From: Paracoccus shandongensis
GTDB taxonomy: Bacteria > Pseudomonadota > Alphaproteobacteria > Rhodobacterales > Rhodobacteraceae
Length of the DNA stretch: 40,165 bases
Reading direction: 5' to 3'
Assembly: GCF_017315735.1 (NCBI RefSeq)
Contig: NZ_JAFLRK010000032.1
Coordinates: 1 to 40,165 of the forward strand
Part shown: positions 16,933 through 27,204 of the stretch, piece after piece
Position numbering within the stretch: the first letter of the stretch is position 1
How the letters are laid out: each line of letters begins with the position of its first letter
The notes under the pieces: generated by a model
Databases searched by the model: none
The model's input: only the letters and a program-made list of their open reading frames with translations
Told to the model about the DNA's origin: nothing
Program-made: the position numbers and the translations under genes

Positions 16933-17380
16933 TCAGGACGCTTCCATAGGCAAATTCGCGCGCAATGTGAAGTCCCAATTCCGTGATCCGCGGCCATGCG
17001 CCTGCCGGGCCGGGCCGACCAGCAGCGGCGGCACATCCGGCGCCTCGCGGCAGGTCGCCAGATACCTGCCCAGAAAAGAATGGCGCAGCAGCGGCACAAG
17101 GTCATCCACCCCGATCACGTCCAGCGGATCAAGATAGATGATCCGGTCAAGATGCTGGGGCAGATGCCGGTGCGCGACGAACCAAAGGAACCCGGCGCTG
17201 TCCGGCTTGCCGCCCAGAACCTTCAGCCGCTCGAAATCGGCATCCGGAGGGAGGTTGATCGGGCAGGGTCATGTTGCCCGGCATGGCGCAGAAACCGGCA
17301 AGATCCGCGATCAGGTCATGCGGCGCCGACTGGTCGAACAGCCAGAAGTGTGGCAGGAACGGCGGCTTGTGCCTGCCCAA
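16933..17380 (-). pseudogene. Frameshifted GT8-like glycosyltransferase remnant
   Basis: Two overlapping minus-strand frames read as one protein if a single frameshift near 17250 is allowed. The first part is FWLFDQSAPHDLIADLAGFC...MTLPDQ. The second is DADFERLKVLGGKPDSAG, then LWFVAHRHLPQHLDRIIYLD and [14 protein letters not shown]. The 'LP..LDRIIYLD...V..DDL.PL' layout is that of family 8 (LPS-type) glycosyltransferases around their DxD site. The stretch lacks the rest of the enzyme. It lies between the rplKA terminator and the rplJ leader, so it is debris of an inserted gene. The family call is from pattern recognition only. Confidence 0.5.
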
Positions 17381-17385
17381 TGATA

Positions 17386-17415
17386 CGAAAAAGGCGGACC
17401 TGCCCGGCCCGCCTT
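17386..17415 (-). terminator. Intrinsic terminator of rplKA
   Basis: On the minus strand a 10-bp stem (AAGGCGGGCC/GGTCCGCCTT, one G-U pair) with a 5-nt loop is followed by TTTTTCG. It lies 22 nt past the rplA stop, a textbook Rho-independent terminator that separates rplKA from rplJL. Confidence 0.82.
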
Positions 17416-17437
17416 CTATCTTGCGATCAGGTCTGGA

Positions 17438-18136
17438 TCAGCCCTGCGTCGCCGACACCACGTCCACCGACACGCCCGGCCCCATGGTCGAGCTGATCGA
17501 GACCTTCTTCATGTAGGTCCCTTTCGCGCCCGAGGGCTTGGCCCGGCTGACCGCGTCCACGAAGGCGCGCAGGTTCTGGGCCAGCTTGTCATTGTCGAAG
17601 GACACCTTGCCGATCCCGGCATGGACCACGCCCGCCTTTTCGGCCTTGAACTGAACCTCGCCGCCCTTGGCGGCTTCCACGGCGGCCTTCACGTCAACCG
17701 TCACGGTGCCGACCTTGGGGTTCGGCATCAGGTTGCGCGGGCCCAGGATCTTGCCCAGGCGGCCGACCAGCGGCATCATGTCCGGCGTCGCGATGCAACG
17801 GTCGAACTCGATCTTGCCGGACTGGATCGTTTCCATCAGGTCCTCGGCGCCGACGATGTCCGCACCGGCAGCCTTGGCCTCGTCAGCCTTGGGGCCGCGG
17901 GCGAAAACGGCGACGCGCACGTCCTTGCCGGTGCCCGCGGGCAGCGTGACCACACCGCGGACCATCTGGTCGGCGTGGCGCGGATCGACGCCCAGGTTCA
18001 GCGCGATCTCGACCGTTTCGTCGAACTTGGCGGAAGCGGCGCCCTTGACCAGGGTGATCGCGTCCTCGACGGTCAGGTTGACCTTGCCTTCAAAGGCAGC
18101 GCGCGCGGCGGCTTTTTTCTTGGAAATCTTCGCCAT
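17438..18136 (-). CDS. rplA: 50S ribosomal protein L1
   Basis: A 232-residue L1, the mobile stalk protein near the E site and usual translational repressor of rplKA. It begins [17 protein letters not shown] and has the conserved [15 protein letters not shown] segment and the C-terminal [16 protein letters not shown]. It starts 3 nt after the rplK stop, indicating coupled translation, and is followed by a strong terminator. Confidence 0.98.
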   Translation of the reverse strand: MAKISKKKAAARAAFEGKVNLTVEDAITLVKGAASAKFDETVEIALNLGVDPRHADQMVRGVVTLPAGTGKDVRVAVFARGPKADEAKAAGADIVGAEDLMETIQSGKIEFDRCIATPDMMPLVGRLGKILGPRNLMPNPKVGTVTVDVKAAVEAAKGGEVQFKAEKAGVVHAGIGKVSFDNDKLAQNLRAFVDAVSRAKPSGAKGTYMKKVSISSTMGPGVSVDVVSATQG

Positions 18137-18139
18137 GGC

Positions 18140-18592
18140 TTAGCCTTTCACCTCGATACCGATCGACCGGGCGGAACCCAGGATGATCTTCATCGCCTGT
18201 TCGACATCATTGGCCGACAGGTCCTTCATCTTGGCTTCGGCGATCTCGCGCACCTGCTTGACGGTGACGGTGCCGGCGACCGTGCGGCCCGGCTTGTCCG
18301 AACCCTTGGCGCGGTTGCGCTTGCCCACGGGCTTCAGGCCGGCGGCCTTTTTCAGCAGGAAGGACGCGGGCGGGGTCTTCGTCTCGAAGCTGAACGACTT
18401 GTCCGCGTAATAGGTGATCATGACCGGAACGGGCGAACCCTGCTCCATTTCCTGCGTGCGAGCGTTGAACTCCTTGCAGAAGGCCATGATGTTGATGCCG
18501 CGCTGGCCCAGGGCGGGACCGACGGGGGGCGACGGGTTGGCTTGTCCCGCCTTGATTTGCAGCTTGAGGCTGCCGACGACTTTCTTGGCCAT
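18140..18592 (-). CDS. rplK: 50S ribosomal protein L11
   Basis: A 150-residue L11, part of the GTPase-associated centre. The N-terminal proline-rich [20 protein letters not shown], the site of thiostrepton action in other bacteria, is intact. So is the C-terminal rRNA-binding domain ([20 protein letters not shown]). It lies between nusG (73-nt gap) and rplA (3-nt gap). Confidence 0.98.
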   Translation of the reverse strand: MAKKVVGSLKLQIKAGQANPSPPVGPALGQRGINIMAFCKEFNARTQEMEQGSPVPVMITYYADKSFSFETKTPPASFLLKKAAGLKPVGKRNRAKGSDKPGRTVAGTVTVKQVREIAEAKMKDLSANDVEQAMKIILGSARSIGIEVKG

Positions 18593-18665
18593 GGGGCCTT
18601 CTCCTTATCATCACGCCTGCGGTGCAGGCCGACTTAGCGGTGCGGCTTGCGCCTCCCGCGCACGA

Positions 18666-19202
18666 TCACGAGGCTTTCGACACCTGCGTGAATTCCAGTT
18701 CCACCGGCGTGGGCCGGCCGAAGATCGACACCGTGACCTTGAGGCGCGACGACACCTCGTCCACCTCCTCGACCATGCCCGAGAAGCCGTCGAAGGGCCC
18801 GTCGGTCACGTTGACCTTTTCGCCGATCTCGAAGCGGATCAGGTTGCGGGGCGCCACGGCCTCGCCCGTTCCGCTGCGGTTCAGCATCCCGTTGACCTCG
18901 TCGTCGCGCATCGGCTGGGGCTTGCCCTGCGCGCCAAGAAAGCCCGTGACCCGGTTGATCGAGTTCACCAGGTGATAGGTCCGGTCCGACATGTCCATGT
19001 GGACCAGCACATAGCCCGGCATGAAGCGGCGTTCCGAGGTCACCTTCTTGCCGCGCCGGATCTCGATCACTTCCTCGGTGGGGACCAGCACCTCGTCGAT
19101 CTGGTCTTCCAGACCCTTCTCGGCGACGGCCTGCCGGATCGCCTCGGCGACCTTCTTTTCAAAGTTCGACAGGACGCTGACCGAATACCAACGCTTTGCC
19201 AT
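18666..19202 (-). CDS. nusG: Transcription termination/antitermination protein NusG
   Basis: A 178-residue NusG from ATG at 19202 (MAKRWYSVSVLSNFEKKVAE), the standard N-terminus; the open frame continues upstream but without family similarity. The NGN domain occupies roughly residues 1-120, with FMPGYVLVHMDM and NRVTGFLG. The C-terminal KOW domain (EKVNVTDGPFDGFSGMVEEV) follows. It binds RNA polymerase and links it to Rho or the ribosome. It lies downstream of secE as in most bacteria. Confidence 0.97.
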   Translation of the reverse strand: MAKRWYSVSVLSNFEKKVAEAIRQAVAEKGLEDQIDEVLVPTEEVIEIRRGKKVTSERRFMPGYVLVHMDMSDRTYHLVNSINRVTGFLGAQGKPQPMRDDEVNGMLNRSGTGEAVAPRNLIRFEIGEKVNVTDGPFDGFSGMVEEVDEVSSRLKVTVSIFGRPTPVELEFTQVSKAS

Positions 19203-19374
19203 GTTCGACCCAACCCCTGTTCCGTCGCAGGGAATCACCCGGCCTGGCCCGGCAACCCCTTGAATTCCCATGCGTCCGTCAAAATCGAAATCGGCGCGCA
19301 CGCGGATTCGATGCACGCCGTCTGCCGGACAGTCGGGGGCAGATACCCCCATGCGCCCGCAAATGCAAGCCCGA

Positions 19375-19572
19375 TCAGTTGGCGATCAGCCGCAGCCCTT
19401 CGGTGATCCCGAAGCGGATCGTCAGGTCCACCAGCGAAAAGAACACGCTGAACAGCGCGGCCAGGATCAGCACCATGATGGTCGTGGTGATGACCTCGCG
19501 GCGCGTGGGCCAGGCGATCTTGGCAGCCTCGGCGCGGACCTGGTTGATGAACTGGACAGGATTGGTGGCCAC
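19375..19572 (-). CDS. secE: Preprotein translocase subunit SecE
   Basis: A 65-residue single-membrane-span SecE that clamps SecY in the Sec channel. The start is GTG at 19572 (VATNPVQFINQVRAEAAKIA), chosen because AAGGAG lies 7 nt upstream and the family begins there. The conserved amphipathic helix AAKIAWPTRREVITTT precedes one hydrophobic helix (IMVLILAALFSVFFSLVD). It pairs with nusG downstream. Its usual upstream neighbour, tRNA-Trp, is displaced by about 4.3 kb of inserted genes. Confidence 0.95.
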   Translation of the reverse strand: MATNPVQFINQVRAEAAKIAWPTRREVITTTIMVLILAALFSVFFSLVDLTIRFGITEGLRLIAN

Positions 19573-19600
19573 GGGCAGGCTCCTTGACAAGACGAGGGCC

Positions 19601-19629
19601 CATGTAACGGCCCCGCCCCCGCCTTTCAA
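19601..19629 (-). promoter_or_regulatory. Candidate secE-nusG promoter
   Basis: On the minus strand TTGAAA (19629-19624) is followed after 17 nt by TACATG (19606-19601). A start near 19594 would leave a leader of about 20 nt before secE. The -10 side lies within a 9-bp inverted repeat TGTAACGGC/GCCGTTACA (19603-19611 with 19634-19642) that also spans the stop codon of the methyltransferase remnant. A promoter is needed here because the upstream gene is an accessory insertion. Confidence 0.4.
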
Positions 19630-19637
19630 GCCTGCCG

Positions 19638-20579
19638 TTACAGGTCCAGGGCCTGCTGGCGGGTGGTGTCCTCCTCTCGGGCGGGCTTGCGGAAGACATC
19701 CGTGCGGGCCAGCGGGATCCTGACCGCGCGTTCGCGCAGGCGCATGGCCTCCTCGATGGTGACGATCTGGATGCGGGGAACGGCGTCAAAGCCGTCGATG
19801 GCGAACTGGCCCGCGCCCGCCGCCTCGGCCTTCATGGGGGCCGTAGGTTCGTGCAGCGTCAGGAAGACGCCGATATCGGCCTTTTCCCGGTCGATCACGG
19901 CGCGCAACTGGTCGATGTGGTTGCGCTGGCGGTCCTTGCCGCCCTTGACCGAGACAAGCGCCACGTTCGTCTTGCCAAAGGGCAAGCGTCCGTCGATGCC
20001 GCCGTCCGCGCCCTTTTTCCCCGCCCGCCAGGGCTGCGCGCCGATCAGGCTGACGGCCCATTTCTCGAATTCCTTCTTGGTGGTGTCGTCGCGGGCGAAC
20101 AGGTCATGGGCCGCGGCCAGATCCTGCGGCGTGCCGTGGACCTTGTAGGCGACGCCGGGGAAAGCCTCGTTCAACCGGCGTTCGATCAGGCCGATGGCCA
20201 GATGGGTGATGTCGATGCCGATCCATTGCCGCCCCAGCTTCTGCGCGGCGTGGACGGTGGTGCCGCAGCCGCAGAAGGGATCCAGCACCACGTCGCCGGG
20301 ATTGGACGAGGCGGCGAGGATGCGTTCCAGCAGGGCCACGGGTTTTTGCGTAGGGTAGCCGAGGCGTTCTTGCGCTTGGGCGCCTATAGGTGGAATATCC
20401 TCCCAAAGATTTTGGACTCTGTGCCCGCTGCTTTCATCCGCATACATTTTTAGTCTCAAGGCGCCTTCTGCAACTCTCGGGAAGTGCAGGCGACCTTCTC
20501 GATCATATTGCTGCATCCGTTCGAAATTGCAGGACCAACCGTTCGGGTGAGGATTATAAGTGACCCCATTTGACGCTAG
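19638..20579 (-). pseudogene. DNA methyltransferase-nuclease fusion, 3' part (split by IS)
   Basis: This is the C-terminal 313 residues of a DNA methyltransferase whose 5' part is at 21867-22550. It holds the end of the specificity region (ASNGVTYNPHPNGWSCNFER), then the SAM-binding motif I DPFCGCGTTVHAAQKLGR, which follows motif IV in the full protein, a beta-type (IV-TRD-I) order. After it comes a region with KKGADGGIDGR and VALVSVKGGK. That looks like the Mrr-type PD-(D/E)xK nuclease core (GxDGGIDG...VxVK), suggesting a fused restriction domain. An open frame runs on into the IS to 20828, but that part is IS sequence. It probably yields no functional enzyme. Confidence 0.85.
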
Positions 20580-21861
20580 GGCACCTCGAAAAATTGCGCT
20601 AACCGGGCCGCCGGGGTAGGACGCACGGGGCATTCGGCTGCTGGAGCGTGACGATGGCGCAGATGGGTTTCTTTGATCTTTCGGACCGCTACGTGAGCCT
20701 AGACGCCAAGAAGGACCCGCTGGTCGAGATCGACGCCATTGTGCCCTGGGAGGAGTTCCGACCGACGCTGGAGCGGGTTTGGCGCAAGCCGGAGGCGGAG
20801 CGCAAATCGCGGGCGGGGCGCAAGCCAATGGACGCGGTGGTGATGTTCAAGACGCTGGTGTTGGGTGCCCTCTACAACCTGTCCGACGACCAGATCGAGT
20901 ATCAGGTCCGCGACCGGCTGTCCTTCATGCGGTTCCTTGGTCTGGGGCTGGAGGACCGCGTGCCCGATGCAAAGACTGTCTGGCTTTATCGCGAGGGGCT
21001 GGCACAGGCGGGCATGGTCGAGGCGCTGTTTCAGCAGTTCGACGGCTATCTGGCGCGGCAAGGCTACATCGCGCGGGGCGGCCAGATCTTGGATGCCTCC
21101 ATCGTGCCGGTGCCGAAGAACCACAACACGCGAGATGAAAACCGGGCGATCAAGGCCGGCGAGGAGCCCGTGGGCTGGGCCGAAAAGCCCGCCAAGCGAT
21201 CGCAGAAGGACGTGGATGCCCGCTGGACCAAGAAGCACGGGAAATCCCACTACGGCTACAAAAACCACGTCAACGTGGACCGCCAGCACAAGCTGGTGCG
21301 CCGTTACCACGTCAGCGATGCGGCCCTGCATGACAGCCAGGCAGTGGATCATCTGCTGATGCGGGGCAACACTGGCGCAGGGGTCTGGGCTGATCCGGCG
21401 TATCGGTCCGTAGAGATGGAAGCCAGGCTGCGCGCGTGCAAGCTGAAGAGCCACATCCACCGCAAGGGCAAGCGAGGCAAGCCACTGACTGAACAAGGCA
21501 AGGGCAGCAATCGCACGAAATCCTCGGTGCGCGCACGGGTCGAGCATGTCTTCGGCGCGCAGACCAACGACATGGGCGGCACGCTGTTGCGCACCATCGG
21601 CCTGGTGCGGGCGAAGGCCAAGATTGGGATGAAGAACCTCGCCTACAACATGCGTCGCCTCGTCCAGCTGCGCCGCCTGAACCCCTGCCCAGCGTGATCC
21701 GGGGCGCCGAAGTCAGCCCGTAAGGGCCGAAAGGCGGCGCTGTCCTCCGCCCGTAAAGCCCGCGAAGCCAACACGCCACACCCTGCCCAGACACGTCATG
21801 TGTTCCTCAAGCCGTCGAACCGGCCAAAGAACAGCGCAAGCGGTCAAAAATCGAGGTGCCC
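20579..21861 (+). mobile_element. IS5-family insertion sequence
   Basis: An element of about 1.28 kb bounded by 11-bp perfect inverted repeats (GGGCACCTCGA at the left end, its complement at the right). It is flanked by direct repeats: GCTA if the 11-bp ends are used, or CGCTAG (20574-20579 and 21861-21866) if the repeat starts one base further in. It encodes one transposase and is inserted in the specificity region of the methyltransferase gene. Removing it with one 6-bp repeat restores an unbroken 541-codon frame, so insertion was clean and probably recent. Confidence 0.9.
20654..21697 (+). CDS. IS5-family transposase
   Basis: A 347-residue DDE transposase of the IS5 group. Catalytic residues are visible as Asp147 (ILDASIVP), Asp247 (WADPAYRS) and Glu297 (RARVEHVFG), with the family's NLSDDQIEY and C-terminal NLAYNMRRLVQL. 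The ATG at 20654 has GGAG 7 nt upstream; an in-frame GTG two codons earlier is less well placed. The frame is intact, so the element may be mobile. Confidence 0.93.
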   Translation: MAQMGFFDLSDRYVSLDAKKDPLVEIDAIVPWEEFRPTLERVWRKPEAERKSRAGRKPMDAVVMFKTLVLGALYNLSDDQIEYQVRDRLSFMRFLGLGLEDRVPDAKTVWLYREGLAQAGMVEALFQQFDGYLARQGYIARGGQILDASIVPVPKNHNTRDENRAIKAGEEPVGWAEKPAKRSQKDVDARWTKKHGKSHYGYKNHVNVDRQHKLVRRYHVSDAALHDSQAVDHLLMRGNTGAGVWADPAYRSVEMEARLRACKLKSHIHRKGKRGKPLTEQGKGSNRTKSSVRARVEHVFGAQTNDMGGTLLRTIGLVRAKAKIGMKNLAYNMRRLVQLRRLNPCPA

Positions 21862-21866
21862 GCTAG

Positions 21867-22550
21867 ATACGAGTAATGAAGATTTGGCCTAGGACTTGGG
21901 CTTCTAAGCGTTACTGACTGCCAGCGCCGCCCATCCGGGTCAGCACTCTTGTAAATTTCGTTAATCCTTTCTGCTGGAATCGCTTTAAATTGCGGGGAGA
22001 AAATTGCCTTATCTGACTTTACATAGAAAAATATTTTGTCTGTCACGTCTCCGAACTTATTTTTCGGATCTCCGTGCGCAAACGTGCGCTTCCAAACTAT
22101 TTCGTTCCTGAAATTGCGTGGATCAAACACCGCATCCAGCAATATCTTCAGATAATGGCTCGCCGTCGGATCGCAGTGCAGATAGAGGCTCCCCGTGGGC
22201 TTCAGCACCCGGTGCAATTCGATCAGGCGCACCGCCATCATCGCCAGATAGGCCATCATGTCGTTGGTGCCCAGGAAGGACCGCATCGCCTCCAGCATGG
22301 TGGCCGCGTCCGTGTGCCCCGACCGGCGCACGTCCTGAAAGGCCGTCTCGGCCTCGTCCCCCCAATGCCAGGTGTCGTCGAAAGCCTCGATCTGCGCGGC
22401 GGACTGGTCGCCCGTGGGGCTGCGGAACAGCACGTTGTAGCTGGCGTTGGAATTGAAGGGCGGGTCCAGATAGATCAGGTCCACGGACGCATCCGCGATG
22501 CTGTCGCGCAGGACCGCCAGGTTGTCGCCATAATAAAGGTGGTTGGTCAT
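21867..22550 (-). pseudogene. DNA methyltransferase-nuclease fusion, 5' part (split by IS)
   Basis: The N-terminal 228 codons, MTNHLYYGDNLAVLRDSIAD..., carry the catalytic motif IV DLIYLDPPFNSN and the helix VLKPTGSLYLHCDPTASHY typical of N6-adenine/N4-cytosine methyltransferases. The reading frame then enters the IS and stops at 21807, after adding about 20 foreign residues. The ATG at 22550 is preferred over the upstream frame because the family begins at this point. The part next to the IS (specificity region, about 21900-22100) is near 40% G+C by hand count, while the catalytic part is about 60-70%. Confidence 0.88.
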
Positions 22551-22729
22551 CGCCGTCCCGCTGCCGCCAGGCTTTCCGCCCGATCCCTGTATCACGGGCA
22601 GGTTAACGGATTGCCCATCGTCCGCAAGGCAGCGGGACTGCCCTCAAGGGCCGGATCCCGCGTCCTGACGGCTTGCGGCAGGCGCGGCTTGTTTCTAGGG
22701 ATCGTCGCGCAACCACGAAGGGACCAGAT

Positions 22730-23878
22730 GTGCGGATCCTGATCGACTCGCTAGGCCATTCCCGCCTTCGGTCCCTGGGACCGTCCTCTGCCGCCATCCC
22801 CGCGTCCGAGGCGCTGCGCGCGGGCCTCGGCGCGGTCATCGGGCTGGCGGCGGCGGCGGGGCTGGCGCTGCTGGTGGCGCCCGGGCTGTGGCTGGGCATC
22901 TATCTGATCGCGCCCTTCGGGGCGACCTCGGTCCTGATCTTCGCCGCGCCGAACAGCCCCCTGGCGCAGCCCTGGCCCGCCATCGTCGGCAACACCGTGT
23001 CGGCGCTGGCGGCCCTGCTGGTCTGCCGCCTGGTGGCGAACCCGCTGATCGCGGTGCCCGCCGCCGTGGGCCTGGCCATCACGGCCATGGCGCTGTGCCG
23101 GGCGACGCATCCGCCGGGGGGCGCGGTGGCGATGACGGTGGCCATCGGCGCCGACACCATCGCGCCGCTGGGGCCGGGCTTCGCCTTCCTGCCGGTGGCT
23201 GCGGGAACCGCGCTGCTGGTGGGGATCGCCGTCCTTTATGCCCATGCCACGGGGCGGCGCTATCCCTTCCGCCAGTTCGGGGAACCCAACACCCATGGCA
23301 CCGCCGACCCCGAGGCGCCCGAGCGGCTTGGCCTGACCGAGGAGGAACTGTCCGGCATCCTGGTCCGCTATAACCAGTCGCTGAACCTGGGGGTCGAGGA
23401 TCTGGCCCGCCTGGTCGCCGCGGCCGAGATGCAGGCGGCCAGCCACCACACCCGGGCGCAGACCGCCGGGGACATCATGTCGCGCGACCTGGTGACGGTG
23501 GCGCCGGATGCGCCCCTGCACGACGTGGCGGGGCTGTTCGTGCGCCACGGCTTCACCTCTCTGCCCGTGGTGGACGGGGAGAACCGCTTCCTGGGCGTGA
23601 TCTTCCAGCTTCACCTGATCGCCAGGGTCCATGCCGATGTCGGGCGCGACGGCAGGCTGTCGCGCGCAGGGCACGCCCTGCGGGCCGCCGACGTGATGCA
23701 AACCCGCCTGCCGGTCGCCACGCCCGATTCGCCCATCGCCGCCCTTTTGCCGCATCTGGCGGCCAGCGACACCGATGCCGTACCGGTGCTGGAAGACGGG
23801 CGCATCATTGGCATCGTCACGCGCACGGACCTGATCGCGGCGCTTGCGCGCGAAAGCCTGCGGCCTGACAATCACTGA
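22730..23878 (+). CDS. HPP-family membrane protein with C-terminal CBS pair
   Basis: A 382-residue protein from GTG at 22730 (VRILIDSLGHSRLRSLG), preferred because GAAGGGA sits about 7 nt upstream; a TTG start at 22673 is also open. The N-terminal half has the HPP-family signature (LIAPFGATSVLIFAAP and CRATHPPGGAVAMTVAIG) with about four to five membrane helices. After a linker, two CBS domains follow (AGDIMSRDLVTVAPDAPLHD..., ADVMQTRLPVATPDSPIAAL...) that would bind adenine nucleotides. Some HPP proteins transport nitrite; the substrate here is unknown. It is divergent from the methyltransferase gene. Confidence 0.9.
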   Translation: MRILIDSLGHSRLRSLGPSSAAIPASEALRAGLGAVIGLAAAAGLALLVAPGLWLGIYLIAPFGATSVLIFAAPNSPLAQPWPAIVGNTVSALAALLVCRLVANPLIAVPAAVGLAITAMALCRATHPPGGAVAMTVAIGADTIAPLGPGFAFLPVAAGTALLVGIAVLYAHATGRRYPFRQFGEPNTHGTADPEAPERLGLTEEELSGILVRYNQSLNLGVEDLARLVAAAEMQAASHHTRAQTAGDIMSRDLVTVAPDAPLHDVAGLFVRHGFTSLPVVDGENRFLGVIFQLHLIARVHADVGRDGRLSRAGHALRAADVMQTRLPVATPDSPIAALLPHLAASDTDAVPVLEDGRIIGIVTRTDLIAALARESLRPDNH

Positions 23879-23891
23879 TGTCTGGAAGGAC

Positions 23892-23967
23892 TGGCAGGGG
23901 TTGGGGGACTCGAACCCACGACCCTCGGTTTTGGAGACCGATGCTCTACCAACTGAGCTAAACCCCT
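23892..23967 (-). tRNA. tRNA-Trp (CCA anticodon)
   Basis: A 76-nt cloverleaf on the minus strand. The acceptor stem AGGGGTT pairs with AACCCCT, followed by discriminator G and an encoded CCA. The D arm is GCTCAGTTGGTAGAGC, the anticodon loop CTCCAAA gives anticodon CCA (tryptophan), and the T arm is GTGGGTTCGAGTCCCC. It normally lies between tuf and secE in proteobacteria; here accessory genes separate it from both. Confidence 0.97.
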
Positions 23968-24031
23968 GCGGTGAGCGTCTGATAGGATCTGCCGCCCCCG
24001 CCGTCAAGCGGGGAAACGCCCCTCAGAACCG

Positions 24032-24568
24032 CTAGGACGCCCGCAGGTGGGCCAGTTCCATGTCCAGGTCATAGCCCGCAACGCCGGTCTCGTCCGCCAG
24101 CACGTCGTCGAATTCCTGATAGGTGTATTCGATGCCGATGGTCAGCCGGTCCGTCACCTTCCAGTCGCCGCCCACGCCGAACAGGGGCGCGGCTTCCGTC
24201 AGCCCGTCGCCCGACAGGCGGGCCAGGCCCATCACCAGATAGGGCTGATAGCGCCCCAGATCGACGCCCGCCTTGCCCTTGAGGCGCAGAAGGTCGCCGT
24301 TGCCGCCCCGGAAGCGGTTGAAATCGGCCTCGGCCCCCAGGACATGCGGGCCGAAGTCATGGGCATAGCCCGCGTGCAGGCCCCAGCTGTCGGTGCCGCC
24401 GGACAGGAAGGTTCGGCCTTGATAGGCAAGGGCGTTGTCCATCCGGCCAATCTGGATCCCGGCGTGAAAGCCGGTCCAGTGGGACCCTGGCGAAAGGGGC
24501 GCCACCGCATCGGCGGCAAGAACCGGCTGCGCCACAAGGGCGCCAAGAACAAGAAACAGGATTTTCAA
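24032..24568 (-). CDS. Small outer-membrane beta-barrel protein
   Basis: A 178-residue protein starting at TTG (24568), chosen because GGGGAG lies 6 nt upstream and the product then begins with a clear signal peptide (KILFLVLGALVAQPVLA, then ADA). The mature part alternates polar and aromatic residues (GFHAGIQIGRMDNALAYQGR, SWGLHAGYAHDFG, LTIGIEYTYQEFDD), as in 8-stranded OmpA-like/OMP_b-brl porins of Rhodobacteraceae. Its function is unknown. The C-terminus ends HLRAS, without the usual final aromatic residue. Confidence 0.75.
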   Translation of the reverse strand: MKILFLVLGALVAQPVLAADAVAPLSPGSHWTGFHAGIQIGRMDNALAYQGRTFLSGGTDSWGLHAGYAHDFGPHVLGAEADFNRFRGGNGDLLRLKGKAGVDLGRYQPYLVMGLARLSGDGLTEAAPLFGVGGDWKVTDRLTIGIEYTYQEFDDVLADETGVAGYDLDMELAHLRAS

Positions 24569-24677
24569 GGCATTCTCCCCAATCGCGAATGCCCTGCCCT
24601 TATCACAAGGCCGCCCGGATCCGCGCCGGGGCCGGACTAGGAATTGCGGCCCTGTGGCACGGGCACCACGGGGCCGG

Positions 24678-26528
<1,851 letters not shown>

Positions 26529-26673
26529 GGTGTCTCCGGATTGTCGTAGGGGCGGTCAAGGGCTGCGCTTGCTGGACCCAACGCCGTCCCCTGTCAAGCG
26601 GTGCCGCTGGAACGATGCGACAGCGTGCACGTTTCAGGACTGAATTCGGCCTGCCATCTGAGAGGACATCACC

Positions 26674-27177
26674 ATGGCGATCAAGACCCTGAACGACCTT
26701 TACCTGCACCAGCTGAAAGACCTGTATTCGGCCTGCAAGCAATCCATGGCCATCGTCACGGAAATGGGCCGCGTCGCCAAGTCCCGCGAACTGTCCGAGG
26801 CGCTGATCGCCGGCAACCAGGGCATCGCGCGCGGCATGGAGACGCTGGCCAGCATCTGCGACAAGCACGCCACCGATCCTACGGGCGAGCATTGCCGGGG
26901 AATGGAGGGGCTGGTGGCCGAGGCCCGCAAGCACGCGGTCGAGACCGATTTCGGCGACGAGGACACCCAGGACGCGGCGATCATCACCCAGTACCAGCGC
27001 CTGACGCATTACGCCATCGCGGGCTATGGCTGCGTGCGCACCTTCGCCAACCGGCTGGGCTATCACGACGACAGCGCGGCCTTGCAGGACTGCCTGGACA
27101 GCACGCGCGACGGCGACAAGCACATGACCCGCATCGCCGAGGGCGGGGTCAACCAGGCGGCGATGGACGGGCAGTAA
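26674..27177 (+). CDS. DUF892/YciF-type ferritin-like protein
   Basis: A 167-residue, helix-rich soluble protein, MAIKTLNDLYLHQLKDLYSA..., with repeated acidic/His helices (HYAIAGYGCVRTFANRLGYHDD). This is the pattern of the YciE/YciF (DUF892) ferritin-like family, which is often stress-induced in other bacteria. The exact role is unknown. GAGAGGAC precedes the ATG by about 8 nt. It is transcribed alone, divergent from the ABC exporter. A GGAAACGC/GCGTTTCC hairpin (27208-27228) downstream has no T-run. Confidence 0.85.
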   Translation: MAIKTLNDLYLHQLKDLYSACKQSMAIVTEMGRVAKSRELSEALIAGNQGIARGMETLASICDKHATDPTGEHCRGMEGLVAEARKHAVETDFGDEDTQDAAIITQYQRLTHYAIAGYGCVRTFANRLGYHDDSAALQDCLDSTRDGDKHMTRIAEGGVNQAAMDGQ

Positions 27178-27204
27178 GGCGGGTTGCAGGTCAACCGGGC
27201 GGGA

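Noticed and set aside
16724..16978. Longer L10 frame beginning at 16978
   Set aside because: The upstream residues have no L10 similarity, and GTG at 16723 with GGAG spacing gives the normal 171-residue protein.
20580..20828. Upstream extension of the methyltransferase 3' frame
   Set aside because: This part lies inside the IS and is antisense to the transposase start region; the real protein continues into 21867-22550 once the IS is removed.
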